A DNA stretch of 64,000 bases from Maratus speciosus (taxonomy: Eukaryota > Arthropoda > Arachnida > Araneae > Salticidae). This document shows positions 35,519-45,071 of this stretch, in pieces. The notes beneath the pieces were generated by a model. The model was not told where the DNA came from. It saw only the letters and a list, made by a program, of their open reading frames with translations, and did no database searches. Both the position numbers and the translations under genes were made by a program. Where the stretch lies: NCBI GenBank assembly GCA_963932465.1, contig OZ010799.1:159646761-159710760 (forward strand). The letters are read 5' to 3'. Each line of letters starts with the position of its first letter. The first letter of the stretch is position 1.

Positions 35519-37930
35519 TAGCTCTCAGGCTTAGGCTATCAAAGCCCGAGAGCTAATGTGCCCGCCCGTTCTGTATGTATGTATGTATGTACGTAACGCG
35601 ATAACTCTTGATAGAAACATCCGATTTGTTTCAAAATTTTTTTCTAGGTTTATTGTGATAAGGCGATTCCCTGATTAGTTTTGGGAGTTCATTGGTTAAG
35701 GATAAAGGGGGGAAAACGGGGTTAGTCCAACCCCTTAATTCAGAATGGGTTTTTCATGCAGAATCATTCGATTTGCTCCAAATTTGATATACCGGTTTAT
35801 TATGTCAAGGAACTTCCCTGATTAGTTTTCGGGGTTCATTGGTTAAGGATAAAGGGGGAAAAGGGGGGTTAGTCCACCCCCTTAATTCAGATAAATGGGC
35901 TTTTCATGCAGAATCATTCGATTTGCTCCGAATTTGGTATACCGGTTTATCATGTTAAGGAATTTCCCTGATTAGTTTTGGCGGTTCATTGGTTAAGGAT
36001 AAAGGGGGTTAGAATACCCCCTTAATTCAGATAAATGGGTTTTTCATGCAAAATCATTCGATTTGCCCCGAATTTGGTATACCGGTTTATTATGTTAAGG
36101 AACTTCCCTGATTAGTTTTGGGAGTTCATTGGTTAAGGATAAAGGGGGGAAAATGGGGTTAGTCCACCCCCCTTAAGTCAGATAAATGGGTTTTTCATGC
36201 AGAATCATTCGATTTGCTCCGAATTTGGTATACCGGTTTATTATGTTAAGGAACTTACCTGATTAGTTTTGGGGCTTCATTGGTTAAGGATAAAGGGGGA
36301 AAAGGGGGGTTAGTCCACCCCCTTAATTCAGATAAATGGGTTTTTCATGCATAATCATTCGATTTGCTCCGAATTTGGTATACCGGTTTATTATGTTAAG
36401 GAACTTCCCTGATTAGTTTTGAGGGTTCATTGGTTAAGGATAAAGGGAGAAAAGGGGGGTTAGCCCACCCCTTTTAATTCAGATAAATGGGTTTTTCATG
36501 CGGAATGATTCGGTTTGCTCCGAATTTGGTATACCGGTTTATTATGTTAAGGAACTTCCCTGATTAGTTTTGGGGGTTCATTGGTTAAGGATAAAGGGGG
36601 AAAAGGGGGGTTAGTCCACCCCCTTAATTCAGATAAACGGGTTTTTCATGCAGAATCATTCGATTTGCTCCGAATTTGGTATACCGGTTTATTATGTTAA
36701 GGAACTTCCCTGATTAGTTTTGGCGGTTCATTGGTTAAGGATAAAGGGGGAAAAGGGGGTTAGAATACCCCCTTAATTCAGATAAATGGGTTTTTCATGC
36801 AAAATCATTCGATTTGCCCCGAATTTGGTATACCGGTTTATTATGTTAAGGAACTTCCCTGATTAGTTTTGGGAGTTCATTGGTTAAGGATAAAGGGGGA
36901 AAAATGGGGTTAGTCCACCCCCCTTAAATCAGATAAATGGGTTTTTCATGCAGAATCATTCGATTTGCTCCGAATTTGGTATACCGGTTTATTATGTTAA
37001 GGAACTTCCCTGATTAATTTTGGGGCTTCATTGGTTAAGGATAAAGGGGGGTTAGTCCACCCCCTTAATTCAGATAAATGGGTTTTTCATGCATAATCAT
37101 TCGATTTGCTCCGAATTTGGTGTACCAGTTTATTATGTTAAGGAACTTCCCTGATTAGTTTTGAGGGTTCATTGGTTAATGATAAAGGGAGAAAACGGGG
37201 GTTAGCCCTCCCCTTTTAATTCAGATAAATGGGTTTTTCATGCGGAATGATTCGGTTTGCTCCGAATTTGGTATACCGGTTTATTATGTTAAGGAACTTC
37301 CCTGAATAGTTTTGGGGGTTCATTGGTTAAGAATAAAGGGGGAAAAGGGGGGGAGGGCTAGTCCACCCCCTTTATTCAGATAAATGGGTTTTTCATGCAG
37401 AATGATTCGATTTGCTCCGAAGTTGGTATACCGGTTTATTATGTTAAGGAACTTCCCTGATTAGTTTTGGGGGTTCATTGGTTAAGGATAAAGGGGGAAG
37501 GGGGGGCTAGTCCACCCCCCTTAATTTATATAAACTGGTTTTTCATGCAGAATTATTTGTTTTGCTCCAAATTTAGTATACCGATTTATTATGTTAAGGA
37601 GATTCCCTGATTCGTTTTGGGGATTCATTGTTTAAGGATAAAGGAGGGGCTAGTCCACCCCCTTAATTTAGATAAAGGGTTTTTTTGCAGGATTATTCGA
37701 TTTGCTCCAAATTTAGTATGCCGATTTATTATGATAATGAGCTTCCCTGATTAGATTTGGAGGTTCAATGGTTAAGTATAAAGGGGGAAACTGGGGCTAA
37801 TTCCCCTTCACTTATTTTTTTGAGGGGCATTATTCTTTAAAATAAGAGTATGATATACAATTAGTGTGAATAGCCTGTGAGCTCAATGCCATCAGTTTAG
37901 CTGGGCACTTTTCTTTTTTATTATACATGG
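35519..37930 (+). repeat. ~148-bp satellite, locus 2, about 15 copies with flanks
   Basis: It begins with a hairpin (AGCTCTCAGGCTT ... AAGCCCGAGAGCT, 35519-35552), then a GTATGTATGTACGTAACGCG stretch. Units follow carrying TTAATTCAGATAAATGGG, TTTGCTCCGAATTTGGTATA, CCGGTTTATTATGTTAAGG and GGTTCATTGGTTAAGGATAA. It ends with GGGGCATTATTCTTTAAAAT and GAGCTCAATGCCATCAGTTT, the same tail as locus 1. Units here are more alike than in locus 1, so the array is younger or better homogenised. The 3' part (37500 on) is more diverged. Confidence 0.85.
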
Positions 37931-38036
37931 CACTTAGATAATATTATTTTATTGAAGTGTCATGTATACCGCCGGCTGTAACGCTACACAAATCCTATAT
38001 TTGTCAAAAACTTTTAGCACATTCAACCCTTAAATG

Positions 38037-38242
38037 CACGAATTATTCTGTTATTTTTATTATCATATTAAGAATTGTACACCAGAAATTTAAGATAGAA
38101 ATTTAACTTTATTTAGTAGCATATTTTTTTAATCTTTACCGAATTATTACATTTCTAGATAAATATAGTGGATGCTAATAACTTAATTTATTTATTAAAA
38201 GTTAAAAAGTGATGCAGATATGCATCACTATGCATTTAAGGG
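38037..38242. mobile_element. TTAA-family MITE, 206 bp
   Basis: It begins CCCTTAAATGCACG and ends TGCATTTAAGGG, an inverted pair. It is flanked by TCAA on the left and TTAA on the right. It carries the TACACCAGAAATTTA motif. It is non-coding. Confidence 0.7.
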
Positions 38243-38269
38243 TTAAGTAAATATCACTAAACTTATTAA

Positions 38270-38510
38270 CCCTTTAATGTCCATGGTATCATTTATGATA
38301 CCATCAGTTTTCCCGATTCGATTCAGTGAATTTTTTTATTCACATATTCCATATTCACACCAGAAATTTAAAATGGAAATTTTTCATTTCTTTAACAAGT
38401 CTTTTCGTTATTAAAATAACAGAAATTTACTATTTAGATTTTCTGGTATGAATTCCGTCTCTCTGTATTATGTAATTTCTGGAATGCGTTCTACCATTGG
38501 CAATAGAGGG
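38270..38510. mobile_element. TTAA-family MITE, 241 bp
   Basis: TTAA at 38266 and 38511 flanks CCCTTTAATGTCC...CAATAGAGGG. Internal CACACCAGAAATTTAAAATG and TTTCTGGTATGAATTC form a second inverted pair. A diverged relative lies at about 58870-59105. Confidence 0.75.
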
Positions 38511-38514
38511 TTAA

Positions 38515-38610
38515 TTAACCTTTTAAAGGCGCCGTTTATGCAGACCAAACAGTTTATTTAAATTCTAAACTGACAAAAGGCACCGACTATTTTTTCAATA
38601 TATATCTATC

Positions 38611-38643
<33 letters not shown>

Positions 38644-38950
38644 CACATGAAAAGAAGCATTTATTTATTTTCTAACAAAATCGCCCGTAAATTCTGATGT
38701 GAGATAATCACGAACAAAATTTTCAAAATTTTACGAACTGATTTACTTTTCTACAAATTCTAACAATTTCATTTTAGGAAATTTTATATATATATATATA
38801 TGTATATATACACGGTGGCAATATAAGTGTTAAGTGTTTTTTAAAACAATCTTCTTAGCTATTTATCATCATAAATCTCAACTTTATACTCAGGCGAAGT
38901 CAAAATTTAAGAAATTTGTTTTCAACGTTTATTGGAAATGTAATGTTCAT
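38515..38950. other. AT-rich spacer with TA microsatellites
   Basis: TA runs lie near 38606-38638 and 38787-38810. A possible unpaired TTAACCTTTTAAAGGCGCC terminus sits at 38515. Nothing else is evident. Confidence 0.45.
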
Positions 38951-38953
38951 TAA

Positions 38954-39186
38954 CCCATTAACCGCTGACGATCCGGATTGTTCACGCAACAGTCAAAATA
39001 ATTGCTCATGAAATGAATTAATTACATTGGCACCACTATTTTAGAGTTTAAAAAAATGTCTTATTTATTGGCAGGAATTTGGCTATTTTAGTAAAGCGAA
39101 ATTTACCTTACTGAATTTGTGGTGGGAAACTACTTTCAACGAGAAATTTGAAAATTCCTATCGTAATAGTTTTGGCGGTTAATGGG
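38954..39186. mobile_element. TTAA-flanked MITE with CCCATTAACCGC ends
   Basis: The left end CCCATTAACCGC and right end GCGGTTAATGGG are exact inverted repeats. They are flanked by TTAA (38950) and TTAC (39187). That TTAC is also the left flank of the next element, so the two abut on one shared target. Confidence 0.75.
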
Positions 39187-39190
39187 TTAC

Positions 39191-39947
39191 GGGGTCCTAG
39201 GACTCTTAAAATTGAAAAAAAGGATATAAAAAGACCATATTCAACATTTAGTATCTTAAAATGTATATGATTTTAAAACACAATTTATATTGGTATGAAA
39301 TATATAAGTATGATATTTCATTTCATGTATTTAAAAAATCGAAAATTGCAAAATCGATATTTACAGGAGGCTAAAAACTGTCAGACATTTGTCAAGCAGA
39401 AAATTGGTTTGACAGCTTACGCGCAGGATTACAAAATAAATTTTGCAACTAGAATGAAACATTTTTAGCCTAATTATACTTCAGATCATATTAATTTCCC
39501 TGACCCTAAATAAATTTATATTTAAGGTATTTTTATATCTTTAATACAAAGTTGTATTTAGCTAATACAAAACTAAAAAAAAAAATTCAACCGGATAATC
39601 ATCTAAAAATAATATTTTTTTTGAGCAATAAAATGGAAATTTTAGGTTCAGTTTATGCAGGCTAACATGAAATGCATATTTTGAAAATTTTGTTAAAAAG
39701 TATTCAGAAGTGTTTGAGATATCCTGCGCGTTATGCCCAAAAAACGTCATTTGGATAAAAATGACTTCAAAGTTTCGGAAACGCCGCTTCATCTACAGGG
39801 TGTACATAATTTAAAAAGCCATAACATCTGTTCTAATAGGAATTTCAAGGAAATAATTATATCCAAATGTTCAGAAAAGATAGGACTTTAACATCTAAAA
39901 AGATTTAAATTTCGAAAATTTTGAAGCTTTGAGACTCCTAAGACCCC
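39191..39947 (+). mobile_element. TTAA-flanked 757-bp element (Kolobok-like), copy 1
   Basis: The ends are GGGGTCCTAGGACTC and, complemented from the right, GGGGTCTTAGGAGTC. They are flanked by TTAC and TTAA. TTAA followed by GGGG rather than CCC fits Kolobok better than piggyBac. It is homologous along its length to 46124-46874 (shared CAGCTTACGCGCA, AAACGTCATTTGGA, AAAGCCATAAC). A 231-bp frame on the minus strand at 39562-39792 is not conserved as coding. No transposase was found. Confidence 0.75.
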
Positions 39948-39951
39948 TTAA

Positions 39952-40686
39952 ACATTGAAGAATCCTCGTAAATTCATCTCTTGTGTATGCAAAGTATTAC
40001 TTTTTATAACAAAATTTATTTGAGTATTTATAATACCTATATTTAGTGTGTTTAAAATTTATTCCCTACGCTCTAAATAAACAAATAATGGTTAATAAAT
40101 AATATTAATCATAGAAAATATGGAAATGGAACGGGTTTTGTTCTGAATTTTTCACCGAAACAAAATATTATTTCTACTCTAACACCTTTTGTGTGATTTT
40201 ATCGTAAACGGTCGACGAATAAAGACAGGTGTATCCATTTTTGTGACACTGACTGTGCAAAAATCTTAGAATGTTCATCAAAATTTAATGTTGCATTTTC
40301 TTTTATTTTTTTACCAGCAAATACTCAAAAATAGAAAGTAAAATTATAGCATATTACAGACAAGTTATATACATGGTGACTCAAAAACAAATTGGAAAAC
40401 TTTTATGAAGCGGATGTGCAACACTGAAACGGTAAGAAGGATTGCTATCTATTTCGTCGCTCAAAAATTCAGCGTGTCGAACATCAATCCAAACAAAAGT
40501 ATCTTTCATAATTTTAACTAATTTAAAGATAGTTTAAAGTAACTTTAAATAATGAAAAACTCTAATATGTGCGTTCTAAAATAGCGGATTATAAAGGAAT
40601 TCTTAAAATTGCAAGGAGTCCATAACTAAGTTGAGGACCTTTATGTACAATATGCACACTTATACAAAGCTTAAATCACTTATGAA
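39952..40686. other. AT-rich spacer, nothing recognised
   Basis: A TACATGGTGACTCAAAAACA stretch near 40371 resembles a mariner-type end, but no partner was found. No genes were found. Confidence 0.4.
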
Positions 40687-40769
40687 CTGATACCATTGGC
40701 ATTTTTGACTGAGTTGACACCACTGGCATTTTTGATTGAGCTGACACCATAGGCATTATTTTTATTGAG
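40687..40769 (+). repeat. 27-bp tandem repeat, 3 copies
   Basis: (C/T)TGA(T/C)ACCA(T/C)TGGCATTT is repeated three times with a TTGA(C/T)TGAG tail. The third copy carries a small insertion. Confidence 0.65.
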
Positions 40770-40854
40770 ATAACATCAAATCAAACAATATCATTGATTT
40801 TGTAAAACTAAATTTTCGATAATAATAATAAAGGACTTTACGTTGTAATATCGA

Positions 40855-40979
40855 TACAAAACAAATAGGGGTTGCTATCCAACGTACAATTTATTCACAA
40901 GTTTAACATAAAACTAAGAGTTTTATGTTAAACTTGTGAATAAATTGTACGTTGGATAGCAACCCCTATTTGTTTTGTA
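40855..40979. repeat. Perfect 125-bp palindrome (61-bp arms, 3-base loop)
   Basis: The arm begins TACAAAACAAATAGGGGTTG and ends AACATAAAACT. The loop is AAG. The right arm is the exact reverse complement, with no mismatch over 61 bases. Such perfection means recent origin, strong gene conversion, or an assembly/hairpin artefact. No flanking duplication is obvious. Confidence 0.9.
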
Positions 40980-41088
40980 AATTTTCGATATTTAACATAA
41001 TAGTATCATCGAATAGACTAGGCTTCATTTATCACGCAGATATGGCACAAGATTCCTATTATGCATATCCATGACACATCGGAAATAT

Positions 41089-41575
41089 ACAGGGTGGTTC
41101 AAAAGGTCATGTCCAAACGGGAAATGTGGGTGTGTGAGGTCATGAGGAACAAGAATTATATAGGAAGGGTGGGGTCGGGAACGCAATCGTGACGGTGCAA
41201 GTTCATCGTGACAATGACGCAAAGAAAATATAACAAGCGGTATAAAAATATGTTTATTTTACAAAAAAAATAATTAATCTAAATACTAAATACAAATGAA
41301 AAATGTTACAACACATAACAAGTGCTCAAAATGTGTCCCATTAGCTGTGATGCATGCTTCCCATCAGCGCCACAGGGAATCGCGAACACATTCCAATTGG
41401 CCAAGAGTCTCCCAAACGCGTGCTGCCGCTTCAGCTATCCGTGCCGTGAGATCCATGGCCGATGGAACGGGTTTATTCTACACCAAAGACTTAAGATATC
41501 CTCAGACATAGAATTCCGGAAAGTTTAGGTCCGGGGATCGCGTTGGCCACTGTGCCGGCATCCAGCTTAATGGGG
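41089..41575 (-). pseudogene. Mariner-superfamily transposase C-terminal piece with 3' end
   Basis: The minus-strand reading gives WPTRSPDLNFPEF, matching the WPxRSPDLNPLDF block around the last catalytic acidic residue of mariner-type transposases. After a stop and a shift come GYLKSLVYNKPVPSAMDLTA, then RIAEAAARVWETLGQLECVR and ITANGTHFEHLL, the usual tail of this family. TACAGGGTGGTTCAAAAGGT near 41089 looks like the terminal repeat. The N-terminal two thirds are missing. The third acidic position reads Glu (PEF), so it is also mutated. Confidence 0.7.
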
Positions 41576-41600
41576 GCACATTTTGAGCACTTGTTATGTG
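41312..41600. repeat. 24-bp perfect inverted repeat around the transposase piece
   Basis: 41312-41335 (starting CACATAACAAGTGCTC) is the exact complement of 41577-41600. The left copy is inside the transposase reading frame (encoding HFEHLL), so the right copy is a duplicated, inverted scrap of the same gene. This suggests a foldback rearrangement during truncation. Confidence 0.8.
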
Positions 41601-41811
41601 ATTGTACATTCCGTAAATTCATTGCAAAATAATTCGTTGATCCATTTATATCCTAAGCGCATATAACTGAGCATTTTAGGAATTTATTTTTTAATAAAGA
41701 ATTTCAAATCCATACTGGAAATTTCGAAAATAGAAACTTTATTTTATGTAATCACGAAAATTGTCTTTAGCAAAAATTGCTATACAAAATTTTGGAGAAA
41801 ACAAATCTCTT

Positions 41812-41870
41812 ATGGTGTCTCAGGACTCTTAAAATTGGAAAAAAGGGGGGGGAAAGACCATTTTCAACGA
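41812..41870 (+). mobile_element. Solo left end of the Kolobok-like family
   Basis: GTGTCTCAGGACTCTTAAAA followed by AAAGACCATTTTCAACG matches the left ends at 39191 and 46124. Homology stops where the duplicated block shared with 18165-18450 begins. Confidence 0.6.
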
Positions 41871-42075
41871 GGAAAAATAATGAAAAAAATCAGATATTTA
41901 TTTTTCATATAATACATCAACCTTTTCTTCTGTTGCAAATATAAAATACAAGTAAAATCTACTGTCGTGTGACTGTTTTACGCTAAACTATTGCAAATTA
42001 GTAAATATTTTAATAAGTATGTCTCCAAATACCTTATTTGATATAATTATTTATTTTACAAAGCTTGACATTTAA

Positions 42076-42549
42076 CCCTTTAATTATCATCATAGAATAT
42101 GTTCTAGAAATCACGTAGTTCAGAGAATCTGACTTATACCAGGTAGTAATGGTTAATTTCGCTTAATTTAAATACGGAATGTCTGTTACTAATTAAAGCA
42201 GATATTGCTATTTTAATTTTCTGGGGTGAATTAAGTATATACATAGGTGCCAAGTTGCCACTAATCCTCCGTAATATGTGGGTTAATTTAACACTGGTTT
42301 AATACATTTCGCACCAGAATTTTTTTTCAGAGATGAAATTAAATAAATTACACGTAGAAAACTGAAATTAAATAAATAAAGATTCATCAAATAATTTTTC
42401 TGGTTCGAAACGTTGTTAAACTGGGTTAAACTAATCCACGCATTACGGAAGATTAGTGCGAACTTGGCACCTCTGTATATACAAATAAAAAAATCTATTA
42501 AATTGAAAACACTGTTGTTTGCATATATGCAAAGCTGCGTACTAAATGG
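42076..42549. mobile_element. TTAA-family MITE, inverted copy of 17714-18164
   Basis: TTAA at 42072 and 42550 flanks CCCTTTAATTATC on the left and TACTAAATGG on the right. Landmarks in reverse order (GCATATATGCAAAG near 42520, AGAACATATTC in reverse near 42097) match the element at 17714. It is interrupted by a hAT-type MITE. Confidence 0.7.
42243..42474. mobile_element. hAT-type MITE nested in a TTAA MITE
   Basis: The ends are ATAGGTGCCAAGTT and, complemented, AGAGGTGCCAAGTT. They continue as inverted repeats through ACTAATCCTCCGTAAT. A perfect 8-bp duplication GTATATAC lies at 42235-42242 and 42475-42482. The uninterrupted relative at 17714-18164 shows the empty site. Confidence 0.85.
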
Positions 42550-42874
42550 TTAATAGTCGCATTAAATTACGGTTTAAAAATTCAAATTATTTATTGGCCA
42601 CACTTTTTTGAAAAATTATTATTCACCTTATTTAATGACGGATAAAATGATACGATAATAAAGCCAATTACTCTATTTTATAAAACTGGTGGGAATCAAA
42701 CAAACTGAATAAAAAACATATCCCATGCATATCACGGGAGCGAGAATTAAGGGGTTAAATGCACAAATATATGAAATAAATATAGTTTACATAACAAATA
42801 TAGTTTTTGAAATTATGTTACAGGCAAAAAATTCTCGGGAAAATTTTGGATTTGTTTTAAAAGTAATACTAATA

Positions 42875-43956
42875 CAGTAGAGCGCCGATTATCCGAACTC
42901 CAATTAACCGAACTTCCAATTATCCGAACAGCCATTTTCAATCAAAATTTTTTTTAACCGAACATCCAATTATCCGAACAGCCTATTTCTATCAAAAAAT
43001 TTTTTAAACCGAACTTCCAATTATCCAAACATCCTATTTCTGGCATATTTTGGGTAAACTTTCGATTAAAGTTCTTGCCACCTAATGTTACATCTGTAAT
43101 CCAACTCATGGATCAAAGTGTGATAGAGACACTCAAACGACTTTATAGGAAGCAAACGTTAAGACTGCTCTTTTTATCAGAAGAAACAGAAGAGCCTGAT
43201 AACCCCCAAGATACCATAAAAATTGATTTGAAATATTTTTGTATAATGCCTTCTGATTCCTGGAATCTAGTAAATTTCTGAACATTAAAAAAGGCTTGGA
43301 ATAAAATTTTAAATAAATAAAAAACTGATACTGGATCAGAAAATGATGAATTTAAAACAATAAAGGAGATGGGAAGAAACCTAAGCTATGAAAAAAATAA
43401 AATTAACGAGTGGTTAAATAGTAACGTACTTGACCCTGGATTTCAGATTTTAAATGATGATGAGATTGTCGTTGAGATTCAAGATGAAAAACAAATCGAA
43501 GAAAATGAAAACGTATCCTCTGAAAATGATCCAGGTCCGTCACATTACGGAGCCTTTAAATGTTTGGAATCAGCTATGAAATGGCTCGAACGACAGAAGA
43601 ACGATGATCCTATTCAACTAATGTATTTAAGAAGAATTCGAGATATAGCAGAGCCTTGAAAAGAATGTCTTCTTTGAAGCAAGCAACAATCGAAAGCTTT
43701 TTTGCTTAAATTATAATCTTTGAAGTTCAGAAAATGATAAAAAGAGAAAAAGAAAATTTTAAATCATAAAAAAGTAAACAAAAAAAAAATACTGCATAAA
43801 ATTTTTTAAACACTCCAGCACTAACTGGTGCTGGCAATCCTAATCCTGGATAAAGTGTGAAGGTTTTAGTATAGTCAGGAACATCCCTTAAATTATCTGT
43901 CCATTTATCCGAACTAGGGTCGGTACCGACTTGTTCGGATAATCGGCGCTCTACTG
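42875..43956 (+). mobile_element. Internally deleted Tigger/pogo element
   Basis: The 24-bp ends CAGTAGAGCGCCGATTATCC (continuing GAAC) are perfectly inverted. TA flanks both sides (42873 and 43957). ATTATCCGAAC is repeated several times just inside the left end. Only the last part of the transposase remains, so most of the gene was lost by internal deletion while both ends survived. Confidence 0.9.
43063..43659 (+). pseudogene. Tigger transposase C-terminus, two in-frame stops
   Basis: One frame runs from about 43075 to the stop at 43657-43659, with TGA at 43279 and TAA near 43318. It starts within the DDE core: LPPNVTSVIQLMDQSVIETL matches the Tigger/jerky PPNVTSLIQPMDQGVIE block whose Asp is the last catalytic residue. 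WNKILNK follows and then the C-terminal tail CLESAMKWLERQKNDD and RRIRDIAEP. Without the first two catalytic acids it cannot act. Confidence 0.85.
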
Positions 43957-43959
43957 TAA

Positions 43960-45068
43960 TTTGTGTAAACCCTGTTGTTCCTATGAATTGAACATTACAG
44001 ACAATTTCAGTTTATTGATAAATTAATTTTCTCTACAATTTTAATAGTGCATACCTGGAAGTTTTTTCTAAAATATATTATTATTATTTTTTTAATTTGT
44101 AGATTGACCATTAATATATTTTCTTTACTAATTCTATGAACATTTAGTAAAAAGCATGTAAATATATTTGTTTTTCCTAGCTTTCTTGATCCAAGGAGCA
44201 CAGATATAATTTCGAAAGTTAGTGTTACTCATCAAAAATTAAGATGGTGCATCTTTTATTATATAGATTATCCACATTTAAAAAATTGCATTTATGTACT
44301 GAGAGAATAAATATCAAGTGGCATATAAAGGCAGGTGCATTTTTTTTTTAATACTCACTTTTTACTTAAGTGTTTACTGTATCAAAATTCACAACGTTTA
44401 CTCTATTTGTCAAAAGTAAAATGTAATAAAAAAACAAATTCTTCATTACTCACAGCTTTCAACAATGCAATAAACTTATATTTGCTGTTAAACCGTAGTG
44501 GTGTGAAAAAACCATAAACGTTGAAAGCTATGCCTTAGCATCCTCAAAAGTGACCTCTTCTAACCGTATAAGCATACAAGGAAAGGTAAATACACCATGA
44601 ATTTTAATGACTGCCGTGATAGAAGAAACAAAATATGTTGTCGAAAAAGAGTTTTACCATTTGAAAATTCAAAGTTGATACAGAATTTAATATGTGGACA
44701 ACCCTTTTTAAAAATATAATATTCATATTCGGAAAGTAGGCGTAGTTCTGTGTAAAAACCTTTGTCGACAAAAATGCATTGGGTGTTCTCCTTTTTATAG
44801 ACAAACTGTTCAAGTCCAACGACTTTTACGTGTGCTTAATTTAAAGTTGAACTTATTTTTTCCTTTATATTCTTTGTTTAAGGGTACTATCTGCAGTTCG
44901 AACTTTTCTTTTAGTTGAATATTTTATAATATATGGCAGACATTTTATTAAATGGTTTTATTTTTAAAAAAATGATTTAATCTCACAAAAAATACAATTT
45001 TTTAAATAAAAATAGAAACATTTCAAATGAAAAAATTATCACTTTGAAAACTCATATCTTCCCTAATT
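43960..45068. other. AT-rich spacer, nothing recognised
   Basis: Short open frames at 44007-44201 (-), 44335-44517 (+) and 44604-44819 (-) show no family motifs. No repeat ends were seen. Confidence 0.4.
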
Positions 45069-45071
45069 GCG

